From: Planctomycetota bacterium
GTDB lineage: Bacteria; Planctomycetota; Planctomycetia; Planctomycetales; Planctomycetaceae
DNA length: 64,000 nt
NCBI GenBank assembly: GCA_018242525.1
Contig: JAFEBS010000015.1
Location: 27,330-91,329 of the forward strand
Direction of reading: 5' to 3'
Position numbers and translations under genes: made by a program. Every line of letters starts with the position of its first letter. Position 1 is the stretch's first letter. Under the pieces are notes generated by a model, which had not been told where the DNA came from, did not search any database, and was given only the letters and a program-made list of their open reading frames with translations. Shown here piece after piece: positions 17,324 through 26,981 of the stretch.

Positions 17324-19684
17324 TCATAGATCCGTCGGGATCAACACCTGCTTTTGGGGAAGCGCTGCGAACTCATCTGTTCCCTCGGTAATCTCGATGG
17401 CCTGATCGCACTCAATATCACGGAAGGTCTGCGTCGTGCCGGACGTCGGCCACGTGACCTGGAGTTCCTTCACGGACGTCGCGTCGCGCAATCCCAGGGA
17501 CTCAACGAGGGAATTGCCGCCGAAGCTGGCATTATTGCCAATCGTACGATGAATGGTTCGCTCGGTCCCATCGGGTGCCGAGATCGTCGCCTTGATGTGA
17601 GCCCCCAGGGCCGCACGATTCGTTTTGGTGCCTGTCAACTTGACTTTCAACCAGTGATTGCCTTGACCGGGGTTCATAAAGAGCAAGTTGTACGCCCGGT
17701 CGCCGGGAACAGCACCACCCGCTTCCACAAACAGGTCCAGGTTGCCATCACAGTTCCAGTCGGCGAAGGAGATTCCATGTCCCTTCTGCAGGTGTCCCGT
17801 CCCGGAGGACTTGGTGATGTCCAGAAACTTCCGGCCACCGTCATTCTTGAACATCAGGTTGGGAACCAGAACTTCCAACGCCATTCGTCCGGTTCCCATG
17901 TAGACATCCAGGAATCCATCATTGTCGACATCGCCAAAATTACATCCCATCGGCATCATGGCCTGATCAAGTCCCACATCGGCCGTCACATCACGAAATC
18001 CGTCCTTCCCCAGATTGCGATACAGGCAGGGTCGGCTGGGATGTTCCTGGGGGATGTGCAGTGAATCGGCGACGAATTCGGCCAGAGTGCTCGTATAGTC
18101 GTTCACGTAGATGTCGAGCCGCCCGTCGTTGTCGTAGTCCCAGAACCAGCAGGCAAAGCCGTGTGCCGGGCCCGTGATCCCCAGTTCCGGTGCGACATCG
18201 CGAAACGTCCCGTCCTGTTCCTGGTGATAGAGACGACTGGGTGCATTCATGTTGGACACAAACAGATCGAGTCGACCGTCACCGTCGTAGTCACCCCAGG
18301 CCACACCCTTGGTGCACTGTTCGTTTTCGACGCCCAGTTTCGCGGCCACATCCACAAACGTACCGTGCCCCTCGTTGTGGTACAGCCGACACCGATTGCG
18401 AACTTCGGGTCGCGGGTTTTCGCCAGTTGGAAAGGCAGGCAGATACTCACCGCCGACATAAAGGTCCACCAGACCGTCGTTGTCATAGTCACCCCAGGCC
18501 GCCGTCTCGGACGAAATCGGTGCATTGAGTCCACTGGCGATCGTTGCATCTTCAAACTTGCCGTTCCCCAGGTTTTTCAAGAGTGACAGTCGCATCGGCT
18601 GTTCCCATCCCCCCCTCAGCAGCAGGACATCCGGATGCCCGTCATTGTTGTAATCGGCCCGGATCACATTGAGTGCGTAGATCTGATCGGCGAGGCCGGC
18701 TTCGTCGGACTGGTCTTTGAGTTTTCCATGGCCGTCGTTGACGAAGAACGACGCCCCCCGGTCCAGATCCAGTGACGTGACGAACAAATCGGGCAGGCCA
18801 TCGCCAGTGAAGTCGTCGAACACACTTCCCCCCGCCTGATTGGGCCCCCGTGACGTCAGCCCCACTTCTGGAGCAACGTTATGGAATCGGCCGACGTCGG
18901 CCGCGGACGAGAGTCGGTCCAGTGGAACCAGGTACTCGGGAGGAACCTTTGCCGGGTACTCACCCAGTGTCATGTAGGCGAGATTCAACATCCACCGCAC
19001 TCGCAAATCACCCGGGGCAACCTTCAGATATTCGGTAAAGGTTTCGACCGCCTGGCGGGATCCAGTCTGTTTCTTGTGAACAGCAGCACTGGAAATTGGC
19101 AGGATGCAACTGGAGGGGCCAACGCATCCGATACAGTTGTCGACTTCACCTCGGCGAAACGCCAGGACGCCATTGATGGCCTTCAGATTCGCCAGGACCG
19201 GCAGTGGCATTCCTGACTTCTGTCCGATCAACATTGCTTTGTCAATCGCTTTGACGGCCTCATCCAGCCGTCCTTCGTACGTCAGCATCAATCCGATCTG
19301 AAAGTACAGTCGGGCGATTCCAAGATCCTGGGGGTGCCCGGACTTTTCGATCGTTGCCAAGTCCGTCTGCAGTTCCGACAGCCCCGCATTTCCCCGCTTC
19401 TCCAGTGCTTTCCGGAGATCATCGAGAGAGTCTGGATTTTGAATGTCCCCGGTGTACCGATTTGCCAAGGCAATCCCGGCATCGGCCAATTGGGACTTAT
19501 CGAGATAGACTTTCCCCTCGTGAATCAAGCCCGTCAGAGGTGCCATCCGCTCCTGCTCAACAACCGTTTTGGAAGCGGCGTTTTTTAACGGATCGCGTTT
19601 CCCGAATTCTGTGTTCGCAACGACAATCACCACAGCGACAGCGCAGACCATTCCCGCCACGATCAGATACTTCGGTCGTTTCAT
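17324..19684 (-). CDS. CRTAC1-like protein: TPRs, FG-GAP/VCBS repeats, ASPIC/UnbV domain
   Basis: A 786-residue protein with an N-terminal membrane anchor or signal (residues 8-24), a TPR-like region to about residue 260, then at least seven FG-GAP/VCBS-type blades with calcium-loop motifs such as DYNNDGHPDVLL, DYDNDGLVDLYV and DYDGDGRLDLFV, and a C-terminal ASPIC/UnbV domain with GNHWLKVKLTGT and VTWPTSGTTQTF. A cysteine-rich insert NCIGCVGPSSCILPI lies in the TPR part. The ATG at 19684 is chosen because GGAG lies upstream and a membrane segment follows; the frame is open to 19750. It lies between a heptaheme cytochrome and an SGNH protein in one operon. Likely an envelope binding or scaffold protein; no enzymatic role is established. 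Confidence 0.87.
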   Translation of the reverse strand: MKRPKYLIVAGMVCAVAVVIVVANTEFGKRDPLKNAASKTVVEQERMAPLTGLIHEGKVYLDKSQLADAGIALANRYTGDIQNPDSLDDLRKALEKRGNAGLSELQTDLATIEKSGHPQDLGIARLYFQIGLMLTYEGRLDEAVKAIDKAMLIGQKSGMPLPVLANLKAINGVLAFRRGEVDNCIGCVGPSSCILPISSAAVHKKQTGSRQAVETFTEYLKVAPGDLRVRWMLNLAYMTLGEYPAKVPPEYLVPLDRLSSAADVGRFHNVAPEVGLTSRGPNQAGGSVFDDFTGDGLPDLFVTSLDLDRGASFFVNDGHGKLKDQSDEAGLADQIYALNVIRADYNNDGHPDVLLLRGGWEQPMRLSLLKNLGNGKFEDATIASGLNAPISSETAAWGDYDNDGLVDLYVGGEYLPAFPTGENPRPEVRNRCRLYHNEGHGTFVDVAAKLGVENEQCTKGVAWGDYDGDGRLDLFVSNMNAPSRLYHQEQDGTFRDVAPELGITGPAHGFACWFWDYDNDGRLDIYVNDYTSTLAEFVADSLHIPQEHPSRPCLYRNLGKDGFRDVTADVGLDQAMMPMGCNFGDVDNDGFLDVYMGTGRMALEVLVPNLMFKNDGGRKFLDITKSSGTGHLQKGHGISFADWNCDGNLDLFVEAGGAVPGDRAYNLLFMNPGQGNHWLKVKLTGTKTNRAALGAHIKATISAPDGTERTIHRTIGNNASFGGNSLVESLGLRDATSVKELQVTWPTSGTTQTFRDIECDQAIEITEGTDEFAALPQKQVLIPTDL

Positions 19685-19751
19685 AACAATGGATTCTCCG
19701 GACAAACGCATTTCTGCGCTGGCACGATGGATGGACGAGTCACGTGTCATG

Positions 19752-21632
19752 CTACCGCGAAAATCGATTCAATTGAATCCGATTGCCGAGATCGCGGTAG
19801 ATCTGCTCCTGTTCCTTGTTACCGATCCGTCCGTACAGCTGTGCCAGATGGTGGTAGGTCTTGGGATTGGAAGGGTCCAGCTCAATCGACTTTCTTGCCG
19901 CCTCGATCGCCTTGTCCGTTTCGTTGGCCCGGGACAGCAGGCCCGAATACCGTCCCCACGCGCCACCGTAGTTCGGTTGAACTTTCAGGTACCGCTCCAG
20001 CATGGCGCGCCCTGCATCTGCTTTACCCTGGTTGAGCAGCAGCGTGGCTGTTGTCGAAAGTGTCAATTCCCGATTCGGATCAATCGCCAGCACGGCGTTC
20101 CAATAGGTCATTGATTCCTGGAAACGACCATTCACTGCAGCAGCAGTCCCCAGAGCATTCAGCACCTCGACATCGTTCGGCCGCTCGCGGAGCACTCCTT
20201 CAAGGATTCTTGATGCCTGCGTGGCCAACTGAGGATTCGTCAACCGTTCGGCCTGCTCCGCCAGCCAGATTCCTTTGGCACGATCAACGACGATTCCCGG
20301 CAGTCGTTGTTCTGCACCGTCATACAACGCTGGCATCTCGAAGGTTTGGTCACCAGCCGGGATCGGCGTGACGGGTGCGCGTAGAATGCGATGATCCGAC
20401 TGCGTCGTATGGGGGACGTCGGAAGCATTCAATCGGGGCATATGGCAGGCGATGCAGGAGTCATCCGGCTGCCGTGCGCGCCGGTCGGATTCCGTGACCG
20501 CACATCCCCGCTCCGCATGACACTTCAAACATCGCTCGCGATAGAACGAGGTTTGAGTGTTCGCCGGCGGTTGCGAATGCGGATCATGGCAGGAAGTACA
20601 TCCCAGACTTCCTCCACTGTTCAGGTAACACGTGCTGGATCGCATTTGCTCAACCTGACTGACAGCACGCGTTTTCCCATCGTCGGTCGTCCTGTTTCCG
20701 CGAACGAAGATCAAGTAGGTCTCTTCCAACCGGGTTCCGGGCTGGAATTCTCCGAAGTGGCATCCGTCTCGCAAATACCTTCCCTCACCAGAAAGATGGC
20801 ATTGCGAGCAAACGTCCTCTCGCTGCGCCGGTTCCAGCTTCGACGGGTTGACGATTGGATCCGATTCGAATGATCCAGTCTGCTGGCGACGAAATTGAAT
20901 GTGGTCCGCCCCTGGTCCGTGACACCGTTCGCATCCGATGGCGATTTCCCGAAAAGGGGGATCTTCAAAAACGTCCGGGCGATCTGTCAGGTTCATCTGG
21001 CCGGCGTGACATTCCAGGCACGCAGAGGGAACCCGTCGATCAAATCGACGATGAGACGGCAGCTTGTATCCGGGAGAGAGATCCCACTTCCCGGAACGGC
21101 TGTACCACCCGATCGGGGACATGAACAACATTCCGCCACGATTGAACAGGTACGAACGCCCTTGAAGACCGGATCCGACGACAAATTCCACCTTGTACGC
21201 CTGGTCATAAATCGTCTGGCCTTTGTCATCTGTCAGTCGCTCGTGATGGAAGACCCCTTCCATTGTCTTGACAACCGAATAGTGATGATGTCCATCGGGT
21301 GAGAACGAGACGTTATGATTGTAGTCTTCCAACGGAGGTGCACTGCCAACTTTCCAAAGTGACTGCCCCATTCCACTGGCATGGAATCTCGCGGCAATTT
21401 CGGCATGACATTCAACGCAACTGTCGCTCCCCACAAACTTCGCCTTCAAGGCAGCGCGTGCTGCGGAAGAATCTTTCGAGGGTAAGTTGATGGCGGTCGA
21501 GGCCTGCGAACGGTCGGCTTGATCCAACGGCCGTTGATGTCCCAACCACGAAGAGACCCAGAAAACCACTCCACCTGCAACCGTGACCGCGATGATCAGG
21601 CCGGCGATTCGGGCTCTCGGCAACCGATCCAT
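19752..21632 (-). CDS. Seven-heme cytochrome c fused to TPR repeats
   Basis: A 626-residue protein with an N-terminal membrane anchor (residues 10-30). Seven CxxCH heme-binding motifs are visible: CVECH (72-76), then CLECH, CERCH, CSQCH, CTSCH, CLKCH and CIACH. The pattern GCERCHGPGADH is typical of multiheme cytochromes related to the doubled-CXXCH group. The last ~170 residues form TPR repeats. It would sit on the outer face of the inner membrane and carry or store electrons. The ATG has GAGG 14 bases upstream. It is first in an operon with a CRTAC1-like and an SGNH gene, divergent from the lipoprotein gene at 21981. A second copy lies at 30129-32069. Confidence 0.9.
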   Translation of the reverse strand: MDRLPRARIAGLIIAVTVAGGVVFWVSSWLGHQRPLDQADRSQASTAINLPSKDSSAARAALKAKFVGSDSCVECHAEIAARFHASGMGQSLWKVGSAPPLEDYNHNVSFSPDGHHHYSVVKTMEGVFHHERLTDDKGQTIYDQAYKVEFVVGSGLQGRSYLFNRGGMLFMSPIGWYSRSGKWDLSPGYKLPSHRRFDRRVPSACLECHAGQMNLTDRPDVFEDPPFREIAIGCERCHGPGADHIQFRRQQTGSFESDPIVNPSKLEPAQREDVCSQCHLSGEGRYLRDGCHFGEFQPGTRLEETYLIFVRGNRTTDDGKTRAVSQVEQMRSSTCYLNSGGSLGCTSCHDPHSQPPANTQTSFYRERCLKCHAERGCAVTESDRRARQPDDSCIACHMPRLNASDVPHTTQSDHRILRAPVTPIPAGDQTFEMPALYDGAEQRLPGIVVDRAKGIWLAEQAERLTNPQLATQASRILEGVLRERPNDVEVLNALGTAAAVNGRFQESMTYWNAVLAIDPNRELTLSTTATLLLNQGKADAGRAMLERYLKVQPNYGGAWGRYSGLLSRANETDKAIEAARKSIELDPSNPKTYHHLAQLYGRIGNKEQEQIYRDLGNRIQLNRFSR

Positions 21633-21980
21633 CGTGATTCAAGCCTCTTCATGGAACGAGGAACACAGGAAACGAGCAAAATCATGTCTTGGGAATCGAT
21701 CAGCCAGCCTCGAGACGTCAGGATCGAGTGCCTTCTACAATACTTTGTTGACCCGCTGCCTCAAATCGTGGCGAAATCCACGCTGTGAAAGTCCAGGTTC
21801 CGAGTTCGACGGATGGAATTCCATCCGAAATCCGGATGAAGAATTGCAAAAATCTGAAATGCGTGGAAGAATCTGGCAATACTCTTGACACTTGGTGAAA
21901 TTATCGTAAATCTCCATATCAATCGCAGTCGATTCATCTCAAATTCATCTTTCCTCTTTTCACAAATCGCGAGTCGATAC
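21633..21980. promoter_or_regulatory. Divergent intergenic region with a possible promoter
   Basis: This 348-base stretch separates the minus-strand cytochrome gene from the plus-strand lipoprotein gene and is visibly richer in A+T than its surroundings. A consensus -35 hexamer TTGACA occurs at 21885-21890 facing the lipoprotein gene; the best -10-like sequence at the right distance (TAAATC, 16 bases on) is weak. Both transcripts must start here. No gene is seen; the short open frames are shadows or leader sequence. Confidence 0.4.
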
Positions 21981-22451
21981 ATGCGCAGTGGATTTCTACT
22001 TGGCTTGGCATTTGTCGTTGGAATCGCCGGATGTGGTGCGCCCGCTGTTCCAAAGGCGCAACTGTTTCCCGTCAAAGGACGAGTTACTTTGGGAGGAGCG
22101 CCACTCACTGGCTGCACGCTGATTCTGATCCCGATCAAGGCTGATCCCGGAGCGGACGATGGCTATTCGGGTGTCTTGAACGACAAGGGTGAGTTCGAAC
22201 TTTCCTCGATGAAGGGGAAGGCGGGGGCGGCTGCCGGGAAGTACAAGGTGACGTTCTCGGTAGCGACCGTGGTGGATCCAAATTCAGAAGAGGGTCGTCA
22301 AGCCGCGATGAAGGCGATGATGTCGGGTGCGAGCGGCCCGCCAGCGGCCCCGAAGGAGCCACCCTATCCTGCCGAATACGGTTCGTTTAGTACGTCCAAA
22401 AAAGAAGTTGAGATTACTCGCGAAGCGAATGAGCTGTTGATCGCTTTGTAG
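21981..22451 (+). CDS. Small lipoprotein, carboxypeptidase-regulatory-like
   Basis: A 156-residue lipoprotein with signal MRSGFLLGLAFVVGIAGCG; the lipobox is GIAGC. The mature part starts with VKGRVTLGGAPLTGCTLIL, the pattern of the small transthyretin/carboxypeptidase-regulatory-like lipoproteins common in planctomycetes. These are often found beside DUF1559 genes, as here. The ATG at 21981 is chosen because it gives a proper lipoprotein signal; the frame is open to 21885. Function unknown. It probably shares a transcript with the DUF1559 gene 104 bases downstream, ending at the terminator at 23585-23617. Confidence 0.8.
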   Translation: MRSGFLLGLAFVVGIAGCGAPAVPKAQLFPVKGRVTLGGAPLTGCTLILIPIKADPGADDGYSGVLNDKGEFELSSMKGKAGAAAGKYKVTFSVATVVDPNSEEGRQAAMKAMMSGASGPPAAPKEPPYPAEYGSFSTSKKEVEITREANELLIAL

Positions 22452-22555
22452 TCATAGTCCTGTTTAATTCCGCTTATTGATTTAGGTTTGGCCAACGCGA
22501 TTTGCGTTTAAAGTCTGGCATTCTCCGTTCTGTCTTTTTTTTGAAGAGGTGTTTT

Positions 22556-23554
22556 ATGCAGAAGCGTTGCAGGCAAAGTCACTTGAAATGGCTGCGTGGA
22601 TTCACATTGATCGAGCTGCTTGTTGTGATTGCAATCATCGCAGTCTTGATCGCACTTCTGCTTCCTGCTGTTCAACAGGCGCGCGAAGCAGCACGGCGGA
22701 CGCAATGCAAGAACAACCTGAAACAGCTTGGGTTGGCATTGCACAATTATCATGACTCGAACAGATTGCTGCCAATCAACCGGTTCGGCAACCGAAATGT
22801 TGGATCGAATTTCATGACATCGACATGGGGGTCTGTCGGATGGATGGCTCAGATTCTGCCATTCATTGACCAGGCACCAATGTACAATCTGATCAACTTC
22901 AGCGATCAAACTGGCGGAAGTTCCTCCATCACGAACTCAAGTCAGGCGAACAACCTTGCCGTCCGTCGGTCGATCATCAATGCATTCCTGTGCCCCAGCA
23001 ATCCGCAGCAAGCGAAACAGACGAACGGGTCTGCTGGCGGGGACGATTGGGGGTCAGGCAAAGATGGCGGTCGAACGGATTATGTCGGGAACATGGGCTG
23101 GATGAATGCTGGGCACCGTGATTGTCCCCAGGGAATCTACAGCGGCAATTTCAATGGTGCTGCCTGGGCGGATGCAACCGACACCAGTCAGATGGCGGGC
23201 TGTAATGGTGTGATCGGCTGGCAATTCTGTGTTGGCCTGAACAATCTGACGGATGGTACTTCCACCACGATGATGGTTCTGGAAGACCACCATTGGCAGA
23301 CCAAGTCAAACCCTGGGAGCAGTTTTGGCGACAACTTGTGGTTTGGCCCCTATGCAATTCACAGCACCAAAATGCCGATCAACTGGGATCCAGCGAACGA
23401 TTTCCGCTGCGACCAGTGGAGCAGTGTCCACGTTGGTGGGGCACACGGCCTGTTGGCGGATGGCTCCGTGCGGTTTGTGGGAGAAAACGTGGATTGGCAA
23501 GTTCGCCGCGCTCTGGGGACTCGTGCTGGTTCCGAAGTTGCCGGGGAATTCTAA
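22556..23554 (+). CDS. DUF1559 protein with type IV pilin-like N-terminus
   Basis: A 332-residue protein of the planctomycete DUF1559 family. The prepilin-type signal RGFTLIELLVVIAIIAVLIA is followed by LLPAVQQAREAARR and CKNNLKQLGLALHNYHD, all family hallmarks; the H-X9-DG C-terminal motif appears as VGGAHGLLADGSVRFV. Such proteins are pseudopilin-like and exported, processed by a prepilin peptidase and probably assembled by a type II/IV pilus-like machine. The ATG at 22556 follows a GAAGAGGT Shine-Dalgarno. It is followed by a strong terminator. Confidence 0.93.
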   Translation: MQKRCRQSHLKWLRGFTLIELLVVIAIIAVLIALLLPAVQQAREAARRTQCKNNLKQLGLALHNYHDSNRLLPINRFGNRNVGSNFMTSTWGSVGWMAQILPFIDQAPMYNLINFSDQTGGSSSITNSSQANNLAVRRSIINAFLCPSNPQQAKQTNGSAGGDDWGSGKDGGRTDYVGNMGWMNAGHRDCPQGIYSGNFNGAAWADATDTSQMAGCNGVIGWQFCVGLNNLTDGTSTTMMVLEDHHWQTKSNPGSSFGDNLWFGPYAIHSTKMPINWDPANDFRCDQWSSVHVGGAHGLLADGSVRFVGENVDWQVRRALGTRAGSEVAGEF

Positions 23555-23584
23555 ATCGTCGGCGATTTGACAATCGAGACCGAG

Positions 23585-23617
23585 CAAGCCCTTGGACAAC
23601 CCAAGGGCTTGTTTTTT
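23585..23617 (+). terminator. Rho-independent terminator after the DUF1559 gene
   Basis: An 11-bp perfect stem, CAAGCCCTTGG (23585-23595) and CCAAGGGCTTG (23601-23611), with a five-base loop and six T residues (23612-23617). It ends the lipoprotein-DUF1559 transcript and separates it from the TPR/CRTAC1 genes that begin 59 bases further on. Confidence 0.9.
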
Positions 23618-23675
23618 GATTGGCGCGATCACAAAAAACACATTGGCAGGTTAAGCTTCAAAAGCAGTCGTTCCC

Positions 23676-24962
23676 ATGGGAAACAGCGAGAATCCCGGTT
23701 CCACCGAAGTGACTCAGTGTTCACTGTCCGAACGCGAAGCATCCGTTCGAAGCCTTGACTCCAAGGATTCCGCTCCCAACGTTGGGAGAAGGTTGGTCCG
23801 ATATCTGGCGGTTGCCTTGCTCGGTGCGGGATTCTTCTTCGGACATCGTTATTGGACCAGATCGTGGGAACAGACTTACCTGATGAAATGTCGGGAAGCC
23901 AGGGACGCTCGCCAGTGGCCGGAACTTCGTAGAATCAGCGAGCAGTGGGGGGCCTGGGACCGATCGAATGCAGATGCCACGTTGTTTCTGGCGGATGCAG
24001 CCAACCATTTGCGAGATTTTGAGACGGCCGCAAGGTGTCTCGCGCTGATTCCGGAATCCCACCCGAAGTCGTTGCCGTCGCTCGTGGCACTTTCCACACT
24101 ACAATTTGGGCCGTTGAACCAGCCCATCGACGGTGTGCGAACCTGCGAGCGGATTTTGAAACTTGATCGCAGGGCGACGGCCGCTCATCAGCAGTTGATC
24201 GAATTCTACGCGGTGACGCTGCAGCGACGAAAACTGGAGCACCAAATCAGGTTCGCCATTGAATGTTCACGCGAACCCCCCAAGGCGTACATTTACCTGT
24301 TTCTGATGGACACGATGAGAATCTCGGGAGCCAGTGAATCGAATACCCGGTGGCTGGAACAGTCTCCAGAATCGGAACTCTTCGCAGTCGCCCGGGTGCT
24401 GCACATGCCGGAACCTGACAGCGGACTCCGAACGCCCTCGGGAGATGACAAGTACTCATTGGTGGATGCACTGTTCAAGCGTTTTCCCGGGAACCTGGAA
24501 TTACTGGCTTACAAGGTCGATGTGAGTTTGCGGAGCGGAGACATTCAGGAGGTGACTTCGCTGCTGTCGTCTCTGCCACCCGAAGCCGATGACGATAACC
24601 GCTTCTGGCGAGCCAAGGGGTGGTTGCATCTGAACCGCAACGAGTTGACGAAGGCCAGGGACGCATTGAACGAGGCGGTCCATCTTTTCCCCATGGATTG
24701 GAACGCCCGCAACTTGCTGGCGGATGTCTTGCGACGGGAAAGCCTGCTGGCCGACGCCGAGAAGTTGCATGATCTTGTTCAGTCGGCACGGCAGTTGAGA
24801 ATCCAGATCAACGCGATCGCACTGGACTCGGAAATTCCCACGGAAGTCCTGACCGAATTAGCCAGGCTCGCGAAACAATGTGGTGATGCACAGGTCGCCG
24901 ATGCATTAAACCGGCGTTTAGGTTTGGCCCCGTCCGATGCGGGGGGCGGCCACCCACGTTGA
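23676..24962 (+). CDS. Membrane-anchored TPR protein (paralogue 1)
   Basis: A 428-residue protein with a single membrane segment (about residues 45-62) after a polar N-terminus, then TPR-like helical repeats. It is a paralogue of the TPR proteins at 26982 and 33966: they share blocks such as LQFGPLNQPIDGVRTCERIL, VTLQRRKLEHQIRFAIE and FWRAKGWLHL followed by LFPMDWNARNLLADVLRRE. No catalytic motif is seen. It is followed directly by a CRTAC1-like lipoprotein gene and very likely works with it at the cell envelope. No good Shine-Dalgarno precedes the ATG, so the start is not certain. Confidence 0.8.
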   Translation: MGNSENPGSTEVTQCSLSEREASVRSLDSKDSAPNVGRRLVRYLAVALLGAGFFFGHRYWTRSWEQTYLMKCREARDARQWPELRRISEQWGAWDRSNADATLFLADAANHLRDFETAARCLALIPESHPKSLPSLVALSTLQFGPLNQPIDGVRTCERILKLDRRATAAHQQLIEFYAVTLQRRKLEHQIRFAIECSREPPKAYIYLFLMDTMRISGASESNTRWLEQSPESELFAVARVLHMPEPDSGLRTPSGDDKYSLVDALFKRFPGNLELLAYKVDVSLRSGDIQEVTSLLSSLPPEADDDNRFWRAKGWLHLNRNELTKARDALNEAVHLFPMDWNARNLLADVLRRESLLADAEKLHDLVQSARQLRIQINAIALDSEIPTEVLTELARLAKQCGDAQVADALNRRLGLAPSDAGGGHPR

Positions 24963-25037
24963 CAGTTGGAATCGTGCAAAATAGCATCGAATTCGTGCCA
25001 AACTTTCTTCCGCCTCTTCTCCTCATCGGTGACTTCG

Positions 25038-26939
25038 ATGTTCGATCGCTTCGATTCAAGTCGCCCAGGAGATTCCCCAGCGGGTGGCAAGGTGGGTCAT
25101 TCGACTGGCCCGATAAATCATCGAACCATCGTCATCGTCTCCGATCAGACTGTCACGGTGCTCTCGCGTCGCTGGCGACTTGTGGTCTCGTTGATGGTGT
25201 TCCTGATTCCCGCGTGCAATTCGTCTTCAACGCCCGTCGCCACAACGGCTCCTTCACCGGCGGCGGGGTTGCTGGCGACAAGCAAGCCGGTTGTCTTGAG
25301 TAAGGTGTTTGATCTGCGGTTGCCAACCGCTCCGGTGAACCCGTCCAGCGATTTGAAATCGCCTGTTTTTGACGATGTTGCTCGTTCCACGGGTTTGAAT
25401 CATACCTACGAGACGGGCGAAAAAAGCCTGTTGTTGATGGTTCAGCCAACGGGTGGTGGATGTGGTTGGATCGACTATGACGTTGACGGACTTTGGGATT
25501 TGTACTTGAATCAGGGAGGAAATCCGTCACAAGTGCGATCCCCCGATCAGCCTTCGGATCAGTTGTTCCGCAACATGGATGGGGGACAATTCCAACCAGT
25601 CACAAGTCTGGCAAACATCGACGAACGCGATTACAGCCAGGGTGTCTGTGTGGGCGACTTCGACAACGATGGATTCAGCGACATCCTGATTACCAACGTG
25701 GGGCTCTGCACCCTCTTCAAGAATCAGGGAGATGGAACCTTCCGCGACGTGACCGAAGCAACCCTTGATCAGATCGCCGGATGGCATAGCAGTGCCGCCT
25801 GGGGGGACATCGATCGTGATGGCGACCTGGATCTGTATGTGTGCCGCTACGTCAACTTTGATCGCTTCCACCCGCAGATCTGCCGTGCAGCCGATGGTAC
25901 TCAGCGGATGTGCCAGCCGAATGAAATCGATCCGAGGCCGGACGAGTTGTATCTGAACGCAGGCGATGGAAACTTTAAGGCAGTGGCACGCGAGCGTGGG
26001 GCGTACGGTCCTTCCAACAAGGCGTTGGGAGTTGCCATCGCGGACTTCAACAACGACGACTGGCCCGACATTTATGTTGCCAACGATGCAACGCCCAACT
26101 TCCTGTTCCTGAATCAGCAGGACGGTCAATTCGTGAACATGGCCGACGTACTGGGGTGCGCCGTCGGCTCTGATGGTCGCGCCCAGGCGAGTATGGGTGT
26201 CGCCGTGGGGGATTACGATCACAATGGTTTTCTCGATCTGTACCTGACCCACTATGAGGGTGAATGGAGCACTCTTTACAGAAACTTGGGAGCTCAGGGC
26301 TTTTCCGATGTCACCGCCGCTGCCGGTGGCGTATCCATGACTTCCCCCCTGGTGGGGTTTGGTACGGTGATGGAAGACTTCAATCAGGACGGGTACGAAG
26401 AACTTGTGATCGTCAACGGTCACCTGGACGATCCCGGGCATCTGGGAATCGATTTGGCAATGAAACCGCAGCTCTTCAGCTTAAGTGGACTAAAAATCAT
26501 CGATAATTCGGCGCGGGGCGGTGAGTATTTCAATCATCGCTATATTGGGCGCGGCCTGGCCACCGCTGACTACGATGGTGACGGTGATCTGGATGTGGCG
26601 ATCGTCCATCAGAACACCCCGATGGCACTGCTCCAAAACAACTCGTCACGCGGACATTGGCTGCAGCTGCGGTTTATCGGGCGCGCCAGCAATCGGCACG
26701 GGATCGGCGTCCGTGTGACCGTGCGCAGCGGCGAGGATGTATTCATGCGCGAACTGGCGGGCGGGACAAGTTACTGTTCGTCTCAACAGCCCGTGCTGGT
26801 GTTTGGGCTCGGGAATCGCATTCGGCCGTGTGATGTGACGATTCAGTGGCCCAACGGGATACGTCAAACGCTTTTGGATGTTGCAGTCGATCGATCGATG
26901 GTCATCGTCGAACCCACAGATGGCGAATTGCAGCAATAA
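25038..26939 (+). CDS. CRTAC1-like lipoprotein (FG-GAP/VCBS + ASPIC/UnbV), copy 1
   Basis: A 633-residue predicted lipoprotein: the hydrophobic stretch ends in LIPACN. The propeller has FG-GAP/VCBS blades with acidic loops such as DYDVDGLWDLYL, DFDNDGFSDILI, DIDRDGDLDLYV and DFNNDDWPDIYV, and the C-terminal ASPIC/UnbV domain contains GHWLQLRFIGRASNRHGIG and IQWPNGIRQTL. A pair of cysteines sits in the inserted loop (ICRAADGTQRMC). The ATG at 25038 is used; the frame extends to a TTG at 24966, 3 bases after the previous stop. It is closely similar to the protein at 28193-29953. The acidic loops suggest calcium binding; role unproven. Confidence 0.87.
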   Translation: MFDRFDSSRPGDSPAGGKVGHSTGPINHRTIVIVSDQTVTVLSRRWRLVVSLMVFLIPACNSSSTPVATTAPSPAAGLLATSKPVVLSKVFDLRLPTAPVNPSSDLKSPVFDDVARSTGLNHTYETGEKSLLLMVQPTGGGCGWIDYDVDGLWDLYLNQGGNPSQVRSPDQPSDQLFRNMDGGQFQPVTSLANIDERDYSQGVCVGDFDNDGFSDILITNVGLCTLFKNQGDGTFRDVTEATLDQIAGWHSSAAWGDIDRDGDLDLYVCRYVNFDRFHPQICRAADGTQRMCQPNEIDPRPDELYLNAGDGNFKAVARERGAYGPSNKALGVAIADFNNDDWPDIYVANDATPNFLFLNQQDGQFVNMADVLGCAVGSDGRAQASMGVAVGDYDHNGFLDLYLTHYEGEWSTLYRNLGAQGFSDVTAAAGGVSMTSPLVGFGTVMEDFNQDGYEELVIVNGHLDDPGHLGIDLAMKPQLFSLSGLKIIDNSARGGEYFNHRYIGRGLATADYDGDGDLDVAIVHQNTPMALLQNNSSRGHWLQLRFIGRASNRHGIGVRVTVRSGEDVFMRELAGGTSYCSSQQPVLVFGLGNRIRPCDVTIQWPNGIRQTLLDVAVDRSMVIVEPTDGELQQ

Positions 26940-26981
26940 CCCGCCCGACGTCTCCCACTTCCGAATTGACAGACATCGATC

